40,557 nt of DNA from Loktanella atrilutea (GTDB lineage: Bacteria > Pseudomonadota > Alphaproteobacteria > Rhodobacterales > Rhodobacteraceae). Below, in pieces: positions 25,301 to 31,591 of the stretch. Below the pieces are notes generated by a model, which saw only the letters and a program-made list of their open reading frames with translations, ran no database searches and was not told where the DNA came from. The stretch's first letter is position 1. Each line of letters starts with the position of its first letter. A program made the translations under genes and the position numbers. The stretch is from the NCBI RefSeq assembly GCF_900128995.1, contig NZ_FQUE01000016.1:1-40557 (forward strand), read 5' to 3'.

Positions 25301-25528
25301 ACCCGGCACGCCTTGGTCGCGTTCGCCATCAGCATCGGATGGCGACCCCTCATCCTGATCGTCCTCAGTCGCGTCGAGCGTTTCCCCCTCGGGCCAGAGT
25401 ATGCCAGTGACATAGGTGTCGACCGGTGCCGAGGGGATCTCTTCGTCTGCGGCGAGCGGCCCTAGCAAAAGCGCTCTGGCGATCTCCAGCAGCGCGGTAC
25501 GTGCGGGGCGATGGTCGGGACGTGTCAT
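22322..25528 (-). CDS. drmA: DrmA-like SF2 helicase (YprA type)
   Basis: 1068 residues. Helicase motifs: Walker A WFPTGGGKTEAYLGL (431-445), DELH box IIQDELHLISGPLG (634-647), motif III STATIG (672-677), and motifs V-VI SVGVDVSRLGL to QASSRVGRG (850-883). A four-cysteine insert (CPVC at 548-551, then IRCANASCE) sits before the DELH box, as in DUF1998-associated helicases. The first 400 residues are a family-specific region without known catalytic motifs. It overlaps the upstream UvrD-like gene by 4 bases (ATGA) and ends 1 base before the drmB start. Together with DrmB it forms the conserved DISARM core, but drmC, drmD, drmE and a dedicated drmM are not in the operon. Confidence 0.88.
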   Translation of the reverse strand: MTRPDHRPARTALLEIARALLLGPLAADEEIPSAPVDTYVTGILWPEGETLDATEDDQDEGSPSDADGERDQGVPGYRAVRPCSLGLTFAVDDGTTVRVSTAETARYTAVEREACTQGGKPRRMWTRRQLGYQYEIVPGPARTWKVQDFIAPDGQQVSDPSVRLHIRRRIADGRQILTVTLINKAQPTEDRLRDELCLLQSGLKVNAVTPAGQGAIRPRPTPSFAGADEDAQSAALLYRNVLEYAVGHGIAVAWEPTPEQRVASINTTWMPTSVVKGTSASGHPSLVSFLAVNPQSLSAEWLARAGARDEILKVLGGFADVYEAWIWSDLTPRAGDFEGELGTAAGRNLGRCSDALRRIRAGIATLVRDDNAWTAFTLANAAMDRQSRFGAKGDRAGPLTWRPFQLAYFLMVVPGLVDPADADRDDVDLLWFPTGGGKTEAYLGLTAFQILHRRLTDADRRDEGGVDVLMRYTLRLLTVQQFQRAASLICACDAIRSERGDLGDAPITLGLYVGGDATPNRTATAIDALALEHDGQQPKSTPCQLLDCPVCGSALDVNCYKVTGQGTGIDIRCANASCETANKPLPVLTVDDFIYGTPTSLLIGTIDKFAQLPRRRDLRTLFGLDGGLRPGLIIQDELHLISGPLGSMAGLYETVVDMLCTNEGVRPKVIGSTATIGQASRQVRALFDRPVLQFPPSGFEASDSFFAVQDEDGPDRLYVGLCSAGRSPKFALQAGAAALLQGIGYLVSIGTPPSIADPFWTTVLYFNSLRELGGAHILLQDDIPRQIAFLAGRLASQPRILETDAIELSSRVASRNLPDYLGQLSHPLMDGTDPFTPEPRDAVLASNMISVGVDVSRLGLMLVNGQPKSTAEYIQASSRVGRGIDGMVLTLYNFGRPRDISHFEHFLGYHGALYRSVEATSVTPWAPRARDKALHAVVAAAVRHLSAGMDDDSAAADFDAQTDDVLALVEVIRHRARTSSEGVEADDASDDLNAILEEWAMRSQNARASGTELVYWERPAPYGRTKPHLMTSAEEGTIPGALAWPTPNSMREVEPSTAFVLKTMTRRN

Positions 25529-27720
25529 TTTTTAGCCTTTCGCAGCTGGAAGTCGCCCGTGCCGAAAAGCCCAACGCCGAGCCACAGTCCACTCGTCCGT
25601 TCCGGGTCCCCGAGTCTAGACATATCATCCGAGGTGATCGTGCCCACGCCGGAGATGCGCAGATTCATGATGACGGGTGGCAGCGAGAGCCCTTTCTCGT
25701 AAAGGATCTTCAACAAATCGACTGACAGCTGGTTTGCCGTGCGCCCCATCAGACGGCCTGGTTTTTTGCCGTCCTGCAGGTGAATGTACCACACAGCCTT
25801 TGCGTCAGCGTATTGTTTGCACAGCATGACTTTGCGGCCGGCCAGTCCGCCAGCTTCGGCTAGGAGAAAGGACTGCAACTCCTCCACTCCCTCCTTATCG
25901 CCAAGTAGAGTTGGATCGGCGAAGCCGAGCGGGTCTATATCGCCACGTAATCCCATCTCCATATTGATCCACTTAAACGACCGCTGGCACAGCCTGCTGC
26001 GCCCGCCAGCGAACTGCCAGTGCCTAGGTGCTCTATGGATTGAATCAGCTGGCGCACGGTCAAGGGTACGTGCGGCGCGGGTCATAGCGACATATACGAC
26101 GCTCGCCCGCTCTCCCACTTCCCCTGATAGCTCAGTCTGGCCGTGTTTCTCATCCTCCTGCCCCTCTCGGGTGCCCAGCAGGGTGACAGCATCGAACTCC
26201 ATGCCCTTAGACTGGTGGACGGTGGTAACGATCACCCCGTCTTCGGCAACAAGCTGATCATCAGGGAAAGCGTCAGGCCAAGACAGTCGCATGCGCAGCT
26301 CAGTTACGTCGACCGAATTGTCTTCCTCACTGCCGCCAGCGGCGCGTGCGAGGCGGGACCACGCGACGTCCTCTTCGGGCAGATTCAGCCGGCTGCAGGT
26401 CGCATCGCCCCAAGCTGCCGCGAGATGTGCGTGAATCTTCCCAAACTGGGTACGTGTGAGCAACGTCGAGCGGAGCTTTCTCAGTAGGGCTCCGATCCAG
26501 GCAGGCGGCAGGGTGGCGTGCCCGCCAGCGTATAGCCTCACCGGCACCGCCGCTCCATCAGGCTCTGCACCGTAAAGTGACTGAAGGACGCGGAGAGCCT
26601 CACCATTTGTTTGCGTGAGGATGGCGCGGCTGCCGACTGTCGACGCCTCTAGAAGGACGCGCCCAATTGGCTGTGCGGGTGCAGGCAGCGCGGCAACCGC
26701 TGCCATCGTCACTCGGAACTTCTCCTCCTCGGGCTGGTCGCTGAGCAGAATAGCCCTAAGCGTCCTTGACATGTGGGCGAGCGGTGGATCGGAGCGGTAG
26801 TTCCGGGTGAGCTTCTTCTGCTCAAGCTCTTTACTGTAAATGCGGCACACCTCACGCCAGTATTCTAGCGGAGTAGGAAACGGTTCACCGTCGTCGCGCA
26901 TGCCGCGGGCAAAGCCGAAGATAGCTTGGGCCGGATCACCCAAGATCGTGAAGCCGCAACCCGGCTGTTCCGGGGGAGCCATCAGCGCGAGCAAAGCAAG
27001 AACGAGGTCACCCCGGACCCCGGGGAGATCTTGAAACTCATCTACGATGAAGTGTCGGCGATCGCCCATCAAAGTTCTAAGGTCGTCACAACGCGGTCCC
27101 TTTGCTATCTCGGTCAGCGCCGCAACATTCGCGTCATGCCCCCGTGTCAGCAGCGTGTGCGGCGCTTCACCAAGCAGCCTAAGCATCCGGAACGCCCAAG
27201 AATCGAAAGTGCGGACCGATAGGTGACGCAACTCCTCAACGACACGGGGGTCAGTTTCAACGATTTTGCCGAGCCGTCGCGTCAGCGTCCTCACGGCACT
27301 GCGGGAAAAACAGAGCACGAGTATTTGCCCGGGGGATAGCTCAGTCCGAACTAGGTTGGCGATGCGGCGTGCCGCCATCTCGGTCTTACCGGTCCCAGGC
27401 CCCGCTTCAACGAGCAGGCGGGCCGAAGCAGGTGCGGCCGCAATGTAGGACCGGACGTCGGATTCGTCTACTTCCGCTTGCTCCGTTCCCTCCTGTGCCA
27501 AGGGGACGTGATTGTCTGGTTTCAGTTTCTCCGTTTTTTCTTGTGCCGGTGAAACGAAATCGTCAAGCGACGGCCCATCAATGTCGATACGGCCGTTCTT
27601 GAGGCGCCACAACTGGCGGCGGAAGGCAACTGCGGGGCCGTCACAGACCTCCCGCAGCGGACGCTCGATCGTCTTTATGATACGACCAGCCCTGTATACT
27701 ACAACTTTTACGGTGCTCAT
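25525..27720 (-). CDS. UvrD-like SF1 helicase, first gene of the DISARM-like operon
   Basis: 731 residues from the ATG at 27720, preceded by GGAGGG; a GTG at 27768 is less likely. Motif I EAGPGTGKT (105-113), motif II VDEFQD (226-231), motif V region VIVTTVHQSKGMEFDAV and motif VI YVAMTRAAR identify an active SF1A helicase. The first 100 residues (VVVYRAGRIIKTIERPLREV...) are a separate small domain I do not recognise. The final 150 residues after the helicase core are also unfamiliar. It leads the operon and is coupled to drmA by an ATGA overlap. Having two SF1 helicases, one at each end of a drmAB operon, is unusual compared with described DISARM types. Confidence 0.87.
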   Translation of the reverse strand: MSTVKVVVYRAGRIIKTIERPLREVCDGPAVAFRRQLWRLKNGRIDIDGPSLDDFVSPAQEKTEKLKPDNHVPLAQEGTEQAEVDESDVRSYIAAAPASARLLVEAGPGTGKTEMAARRIANLVRTELSPGQILVLCFSRSAVRTLTRRLGKIVETDPRVVEELRHLSVRTFDSWAFRMLRLLGEAPHTLLTRGHDANVAALTEIAKGPRCDDLRTLMGDRRHFIVDEFQDLPGVRGDLVLALLALMAPPEQPGCGFTILGDPAQAIFGFARGMRDDGEPFPTPLEYWREVCRIYSKELEQKKLTRNYRSDPPLAHMSRTLRAILLSDQPEEEKFRVTMAAVAALPAPAQPIGRVLLEASTVGSRAILTQTNGEALRVLQSLYGAEPDGAAVPVRLYAGGHATLPPAWIGALLRKLRSTLLTRTQFGKIHAHLAAAWGDATCSRLNLPEEDVAWSRLARAAGGSEEDNSVDVTELRMRLSWPDAFPDDQLVAEDGVIVTTVHQSKGMEFDAVTLLGTREGQEDEKHGQTELSGEVGERASVVYVAMTRAARTLDRAPADSIHRAPRHWQFAGGRSRLCQRSFKWINMEMGLRGDIDPLGFADPTLLGDKEGVEELQSFLLAEAGGLAGRKVMLCKQYADAKAVWYIHLQDGKKPGRLMGRTANQLSVDLLKILYEKGLSLPPVIMNLRISGVGTITSDDMSRLGDPERTSGLWLGVGLFGTGDFQLRKAKK

Positions 27721-27829
27721 TAACCCTCCGGGAAGCAGGCTAACCTGTTCTGTTCCGGGCGCAATCACTTAAGCGATGCTAGTTCAAACGCCCGCACTGA
27801 AGTGTTCCCTTAAAACCTGACACGGATGA
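27721..27829. other. Promoter region and right edge of the defence-operon insertion
   Basis: About 110 bases between the operon's first start codon and the recognisable remnant of the restriction-endonuclease gene. It must carry the minus-strand promoter; no clear -35/-10 pair was identified. CACTTAAG appears here (27767-27774) and also near the left edge (18650-18657), too short to call an attachment site. Confidence 0.35.
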
Positions 27830-28074
27830 TGTGTCCCTTCGCAAAGCCCCACAATTAGCCCCATAGCTTTACTCTGGCGGGAGAACTGCATCAGGGAGGG
27901 TACTCAAACCGCCTTGGCATGCTTGCGATTCCGGTGGGCCATGATGCCTGGACAGAACATGATACGACTTCGTTGTCTTAGCGGTCGTGCCGCCCCGTGG
28001 GCGGCCATCTGATCAAGCAGGGGGGTAAGCGGCGTTATCAATCCATTGACCTTCAATGCAGAATTCAACTGCAT
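27830..28074 (-). pseudogene. Broken second copy of the MvaI/BcnI-type endonuclease gene
   Basis: The minus strand starts as the intact enzyme does: MQLNSALKVNGLITPLTPLL, then DQMAAHGAARP, against MNSALNKANGLITPLTHLLD in the intact copy. After about 35 codons it jumps to the segment GIMAHRNRKHAKAV and SLMQF...LCEGTH, which corresponds to residues of about 355-395 of the intact protein. About 300 internal codons and the 3' end are missing, and frames are broken, so it cannot be functional. The DNA matches 17310-17400 and 18400-18480 well but not perfectly, so this is an old or independently acquired copy rather than a recent duplication. Confidence 0.8.
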
Positions 28075-28495
28075 CAGAGGACAGCCAGCACGCCAGTGAG
28101 TCAATGTCATGGCCGGGTGACAGACGCCCCCTGCCCTTCAGAGCACATTCCCAGATAACGCCACAGCGCCAGCCGGCGGCCCGGGCCGCTGCCCATGTGG
28201 CAGCGTCCCGTTCCTGATTGCGCCCGATCTTGGCCCGCCAGAAGTCCTCACGGCTCTTAGGCCAGTGAAACAGCGGGCAGCTGTGTCCGTGCCAGAAGCA
28301 GCCGTGGACCCAGAGCAGCGCATGATATTTCGGAAAGACCAGATCCGGCCTGCCGGGGAGGTCACGGCCCTGCAGTCTGAATCTGAACCCCTGTGCGTGC
28401 AGTCCTTTGCGGATGATCAGCTCAGGTTTTGTATCCCGGCTGCGGATGGCCGCCATATTGCGGCTCCGGGTTGCGGGATCATGTACATCAGCCAA
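28013..28495 (-). CDS. vsr: Very-short-patch repair endonuclease Vsr
   Basis: 160 residues from a TTG at 28495. That start is supported because the protein then begins MADVHDPATRSRNM, like Vsr proteins generally, and the codon sits in the 8-base overlap with the methylase gene. Catalytic features match the family: D51 in LPGRPDLVF, H64 in VHGCFWHGH and H69. Vsr nicks beside T:G mismatches that arise when 5-methylcytosine deaminates in the Dcm context (CTWGG), so it protects sites methylated by its neighbour. Its 3' end overlaps the start of the broken endonuclease copy, the original gene order being methylase-vsr-nuclease. Confidence 0.92.
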   Translation of the reverse strand: MADVHDPATRSRNMAAIRSRDTKPELIIRKGLHAQGFRFRLQGRDLPGRPDLVFPKYHALLWVHGCFWHGHSCPLFHWPKSREDFWRAKIGRNQERDAATWAAARAAGWRCGVIWECALKGRGRLSPGHDIDSLACWLSSDAVEFCIEGQWIDNAAYPPA

Positions 28496-29708
28496 CTTTG
28501 CGCAGGTCCTGCCCTTCGGTCAGCGACAGAATATGCGGCCGCATCAGGCGGGCCACCTCGGCAAAAACCGGCACGGCAACCGAGTTGCCGAACTGTTTGT
28601 AAGCCTGTGTGTCCGAAACCGGAATCCGGAAGCTGTCGTCATAGCCCATCAGGCGTGCGCATTCCCGCGGCGTCAGACGACGCGGGTTCTGGCCCGGGCC
28701 ACGGCTGACGAGGATCTCAGAGCCGTCCTTGTAGTAGCGTGCAGACAGTGTCCGCGAGATGCTGTCAGGGGTCACCAGACCGAACCCGAACCCGTTGCCG
28801 GCCGCTTTGTGCTTGGCCGCGTATCCCTGCAGGTACTGCCAGAGCTTGTCGCTGAGCGTATATTTGTCGCTCACCTTTGCATCCGGACCTACTGTGAAGT
28901 GACTTTCCGGTACTTCAGTCCCGTCTTCGGGATGCAGAACGTCGCGCATACCACGCCCTGCCCTGCCGGCCAGAACAAGGTCATCGAAGGAAAAGCGGGT
29001 CTTTTCCCGGAAGCCGACCATAACGATCCGTTCGCGGTGCTGAGGTACGAAGTTCGCTGCATCGATGATCCGGGTATGCAGCGTATAACCCAGTTCCTCA
29101 GTCAGCTTGCGCCTGATCACATTAAATGTGCGGCCCTTATCATGGCTTTTGAGGTTCTTGACGTTCTCCAGCAGAAACGCCGCCGGGCGATGATGCATCA
29201 GAATGCGCAGCACGTCGAAGAACAACGTGCCCTGGGTTTCATCCTGAAATCCGTGCAACCGGCCTAAGGCGTTCTTCTTGGAGACGCCCGCGATGGAGAA
29301 TGGCTGACAGGGAAACCCGGCGACCAGAACGTCGTGCTCGGGGATGTTGGCAGCATCCACATCGCGGATGTCGCCTGCGATCGGCCGGTTGTCCGGAAAG
29401 TTGGCGTGATAGGTCTTCTGGGCAAAGGCATCCCATTCCGATGTGTAAACACAACGCCCGCCCGCACTGGCCATCGCTTTGCGCAACCCGCCGATCCCGG
29501 CGAAGAGATCGATGAAGGTGAAGGCTCCTTCAGGCTGTGCGCCCTTGTGCGTATCGATATGCATACGCAGCAGATTGATGACACCGTCCCGCGGCACTTC
29601 TTCGCCCCGTTTCCACCGGTAGACGTGGCCTTCAGAGTATCCGAGCACCTTAGCAGCCTCAGCAACACTCCAGCCCGTCTGCTGAACCAGCATTTCAAAT
29701 TCGGTCAT
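28488..29708 (-). CDS. C5-cytosine DNA methyltransferase (Dcm-like) with N-terminal HTH
   Basis: 406 residues. Residues 5-50 are a helix-turn-helix (WSVAEAAKVLGYSEGHVYRW) as in Dcm/M.EcoRII enzymes that repress their own promoter. Methylase motifs: I IDLFAGIGG (66-74), IV GFPCQPFS with catalytic C134, VI ENVKNL (181-186), VIII QHRERIVMVG and X GNSVAVPV near the end. The target-recognition region lies between VIII and X (about 230-330). A Vsr partner and an MvaI/BcnI-type nuclease point to CCWGG-type specificity. It provides protection for the nuclease 10 kb away and may also mark self DNA for the DISARM-like operon, which lacks its own methylase. The last point is inference. Confidence 0.92.
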   Translation of the reverse strand: MTEFEMLVQQTGWSVAEAAKVLGYSEGHVYRWKRGEEVPRDGVINLLRMHIDTHKGAQPEGAFTFIDLFAGIGGLRKAMASAGGRCVYTSEWDAFAQKTYHANFPDNRPIAGDIRDVDAANIPEHDVLVAGFPCQPFSIAGVSKKNALGRLHGFQDETQGTLFFDVLRILMHHRPAAFLLENVKNLKSHDKGRTFNVIRRKLTEELGYTLHTRIIDAANFVPQHRERIVMVGFREKTRFSFDDLVLAGRAGRGMRDVLHPEDGTEVPESHFTVGPDAKVSDKYTLSDKLWQYLQGYAAKHKAAGNGFGFGLVTPDSISRTLSARYYKDGSEILVSRGPGQNPRRLTPRECARLMGYDDSFRIPVSDTQAYKQFGNSVAVPVFAEVARLMRPHILSLTEGQDLRKVG

Positions 29709-29727
29709 ACGGTCAACGCTCCCAGTG

Positions 29728-29741
29728 CCCAGACATCTGGG
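29728..29741. promoter_or_regulatory. Dyad upstream of the methylase gene
   Basis: CCCAGA, CA, TCTGGG lies 20 bases upstream of the methylase ATG. It is a candidate operator for autorepression by the methylase's own N-terminal helix-turn-helix. Confidence 0.45.
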
Positions 29742-29750
29742 AATATTTTT

Positions 29751-29761
29751 GACACTGTGTC
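29751..29761. promoter_or_regulatory. Second dyad upstream of the methylase gene
   Basis: GACAC, T, GTGTC, an 11-bp perfect dyad 9 bases from the previous one. Together they mark the methylase promoter as a probable regulated site. Confidence 0.35.
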
Positions 29762-29866
29762 GCGATACCTCCCAAAATACAAGAACATTGTAAAAACAGA
29801 GCTGCTATATGGAGTAACTTTCGCCGCTGCAGGGCATCACAAACCGTCAGACCTGTGAAGCTTAGA

Positions 29867-30169
29867 CTATGACAGCCTCGCTTTTAGCCGCCGCAGAAAA
29901 TCCATGCGTTCGTGCAAAATGGCAATTATGACCGGATGGCTCTCGCCCAGCCAGACGATGTAATGATGCTGGCATTGGTGAACACGGACGCCGTCTGGCA
30001 ACTGGTCATTTACCCTGGAGCGCACCAGGCCATTACTTAAGGCTTCGCAACATGCCTCTATCTGATTGAAGTACGTCTCAGCCTGATTAAAGCCCCACTT
30101 GCGATAGGTATCATGCCAGATGTCGCGCAAATCTTCCTCGGCGGCTAATGTAAGGTCGTATGACTGCAT
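29867..30169 (-). CDS. parE: ParE/RelE-superfamily toxin
   Basis: 100 residues with the ParE fold pattern: LTLAAEEDLRDIWHDTYRKW at the start, then alpha-helical QAETYFNQIEACCEALSNG, then strands VRVHQCQHHYIVWLGESHPVIIAILHERMDF. ParE toxins poison DNA gyrase; RelE relatives cleave mRNA. The sequence resembles ParE more, with the typical ILHERMDF ending. It follows the antitoxin gene by 8 bases in one operon on the minus strand. On a plasmid this pair gives post-segregational stability. Confidence 0.87.
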   Translation of the reverse strand: MQSYDLTLAAEEDLRDIWHDTYRKWGFNQAETYFNQIEACCEALSNGLVRSRVNDQLPDGVRVHQCQHHYIVWLGESHPVIIAILHERMDFLRRLKARLS

Positions 30170-30177
30170 AGCTGCAG

Positions 30178-30444
30178 TTATAGCCCCGCCCGCTTGTGTG
30201 CGTCCCGCCGAATGTCCGCTATGGACTTCACAGAAAGCTCGCCGCGCCGGGCTTGCTCAATCCGCGGCTTAAGAAAATCGGCCAGGGCTACGACCGCTTG
30301 GGCCTCGCTCATGTCGTCCAGAGAAGGCGTGTCCCCTAGTGTCCGGCTCAATACATATTCTTTGATGCTTTCGCCTTTCAGCGCAGCAATGGCTTTCAGC
30401 TTTTGATGCTGCTCGGGCGTAATGTCGATTGAGAGTCTGGGCAT
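30178..30444 (-). CDS. parD: ParD-like antitoxin
   Basis: 88 residues. The N terminus MPRLSIDITPEQHQKLKAIA, then ALKGESIKEYVLSRTL, is a ribbon-helix-helix type DNA-binding domain. The acidic, proline-containing C-terminal half (SLDDMSEAQAVVALADFLKP...) is the toxin-binding tail. It precedes the ParE gene, as usual for such operons. It probably represses its own promoter in the region 30445-30521. Confidence 0.83.
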   Translation of the reverse strand: MPRLSIDITPEQHQKLKAIAALKGESIKEYVLSRTLGDTPSLDDMSEAQAVVALADFLKPRIEQARRGELSVKSIADIRRDAHKRAGL

Positions 30445-30521
30445 GAGATCAACCTAGCACGTCCTGCCACACAAAACAACATTTGTGTGGCTTGCCTTCA
30501 ACCCCTCCAAAGTATACATAT

Positions 30522-30606
30522 TATCTGGTATCTTTACTTATCCGGTAATTTTACATATCCAATAAATCAGCACATCCGGTTACTTAACATATCGGATAAA
30601 ATAAGG
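30522..30606 (+). repeat. Five 17-bp tandem repeats upstream of parA (candidate centromere/operator)
   Basis: Units start at 30522, 30539, 30556, 30573 and 30590, each exactly 17 bases. The best copy is TATCCGGTAATTTTACA, and most begin TATC or CATC followed by CGGT-like bases. The third and fifth are the most divergent. The array ends 10 bases before the parA ATG. Tandem short repeats at a parA promoter bound by a small partner protein are typical of type Ib partition sites, which act as both centromere and operator. Confidence 0.75.
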
Positions 30607-30616
30607 GGGGGGAGTT

Positions 30617-31285
30617 ATGCCCACAGTTGTCATCGCTTCGCCAAAAGGTGGGGCCGGAAAGTCCACTACGGCTGTCCTTTTGGGAACCGAACTTGCCCAT
30701 GCCGGTGCAAATGTTGTCATGCTGGACTGCGACCCAAACCAATCCCTGACTTTGTGGTCTGACAAAGGTCCAGTACCTGAACGGATCACCGTTCTGTCGA
30801 ACGTCAGCGAGTCCGACATCGTAAAAACAATCAAGCGTCATGACACAGACGGCCAGATCGTCATTGTTGACCTTGAAGGGGTGGCCTCCCGCTTAGTCTC
30901 GCGCGCAATATCTCAGGCTGATCTGGTCATTACCCCCATGCGAGCCACCACCTTGGACGCAACGATTGGTGTACGAGCTTTACAGCTTATTGCGGAAGAG
31001 GAGGAAGCACTGGACCGGAAAATTCCTCACGCTGTCGTCTTTACTATGACGAAGGCCATTAAGTCCAAGCAGCACAGCGGGATTGCGGGCTCACTAACCG
31101 AGCAGGGCGTGGATCTGATCAATCCCCCTCTGATGGAGCGCGCTGCCTTTTCTGCGCTTTTTGAGTTTGGCGGCGATCTGCATAGTATGCCCGCGCAAGG
31201 TAATATGGATAGAGCCATCGAGAATGCCGCGCAGTTTGCGCAAGCTGTATATCAACGACTAGCCGGTGAGGTGGAAAATGACTGA
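30617..31285 (+). CDS. parA: ParA-family partition ATPase
   Basis: 222 residues, the short ParA form without an N-terminal DNA-binding domain. The deviant Walker A motif KGGAGKST is at 10-17, preceded by the strand PTVVIASP, and the second aspartate box MLDCDPNQSLTLW follows. VIVDLEGVASRLVSRAI is the Walker B region. Short ParAs move plasmids by gradients on the nucleoid and depend on a small DNA-binding partner. The downstream 97-residue protein overlaps by 8 bases and is that partner. A 17-bp repeat array sits immediately upstream. Confidence 0.92.
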   Translation: MPTVVIASPKGGAGKSTTAVLLGTELAHAGANVVMLDCDPNQSLTLWSDKGPVPERITVLSNVSESDIVKTIKRHDTDGQIVIVDLEGVASRLVSRAISQADLVITPMRATTLDATIGVRALQLIAEEEEALDRKIPHAVVFTMTKAIKSKQHSGIAGSLTEQGVDLINPPLMERAAFSALFEFGGDLHSMPAQGNMDRAIENAAQFAQAVYQRLAGEVEND

Positions 31286-31571
31286 GAAGCCCTTCAATAT
31301 CGACCTTGGCCGCCTGAAGACGCGCGAAAAAGACAGAAGCGCACAAGCTTTAGAGAAGACGGATAAGGCAGGAGAAACCCTTGGTTTTGTTGCACGGGAG
31401 CCCCAAAAGAAGCGCGGCCGCAAACCAAGCCCCCGCACTGATCAGGTTCATGCCAAAGTAATGCCTGGTATTTCAGAAGAGATCGCCAACGAAGCAAGGC
31501 GTCGGGGCGTTCAGCAAGGGGTCATCATCGAAGATGCGTGGGCCATGTATAAAAACAAATCCGGTATCTAA
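31278..31571 (+). CDS. Small ParB-like partition partner
   Basis: 97 residues from the ATG at 31278, which has AGGTGG just upstream; an upstream start at 31266 is less likely. The first 60 residues are charged and probably disordered (NIDLGRLKTREKDRSAQALE; KKRGRKPSPRTDQ). The C-terminal 40 (VMPGISEEIANEARRRGVQQ, GVIIEDAWAMYKNK) look like a ribbon-helix-helix type DNA-binding domain. It is translationally coupled to parA. It most likely binds the 17-bp repeats on both sides of the operon and stimulates ParA. There is no sequence similarity to classical long ParB. Confidence 0.75.
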   Translation: MTEKPFNIDLGRLKTREKDRSAQALEKTDKAGETLGFVAREPQKKRGRKPSPRTDQVHAKVMPGISEEIANEARRRGVQQGVIIEDAWAMYKNKSGI

Positions 31572-31591
31572 AATTATCCGGTATTTTTTCG
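31558..31591 (+). repeat. Two more 17-bp repeats at the end of the par operon
   Basis: AATCCGGTATCTAAAAT (31558-31574) and TATCCGGTATTTTTTCG (31575-31591) share the core ATCCGGTA with the upstream array and the same 17-base pitch. They overlap the stop codons of both the partition partner gene and the convergent rep gene. The par operon is thus bracketed by the same binding sequence. Confidence 0.65.

Noticed and set aside
18650-27774. CACTTAAG at both edges of the helicase operon considered as attachment-site duplication
   Set aside because: Eight bases are too short to exclude chance and the flanks do not match.
30522-30606. Tandem repeats considered as a CRISPR array
   Set aside because: The 17-bp units are directly adjacent with no spacers, are partly divergent, and no cas genes exist in the window. 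Partition repeats fit better.
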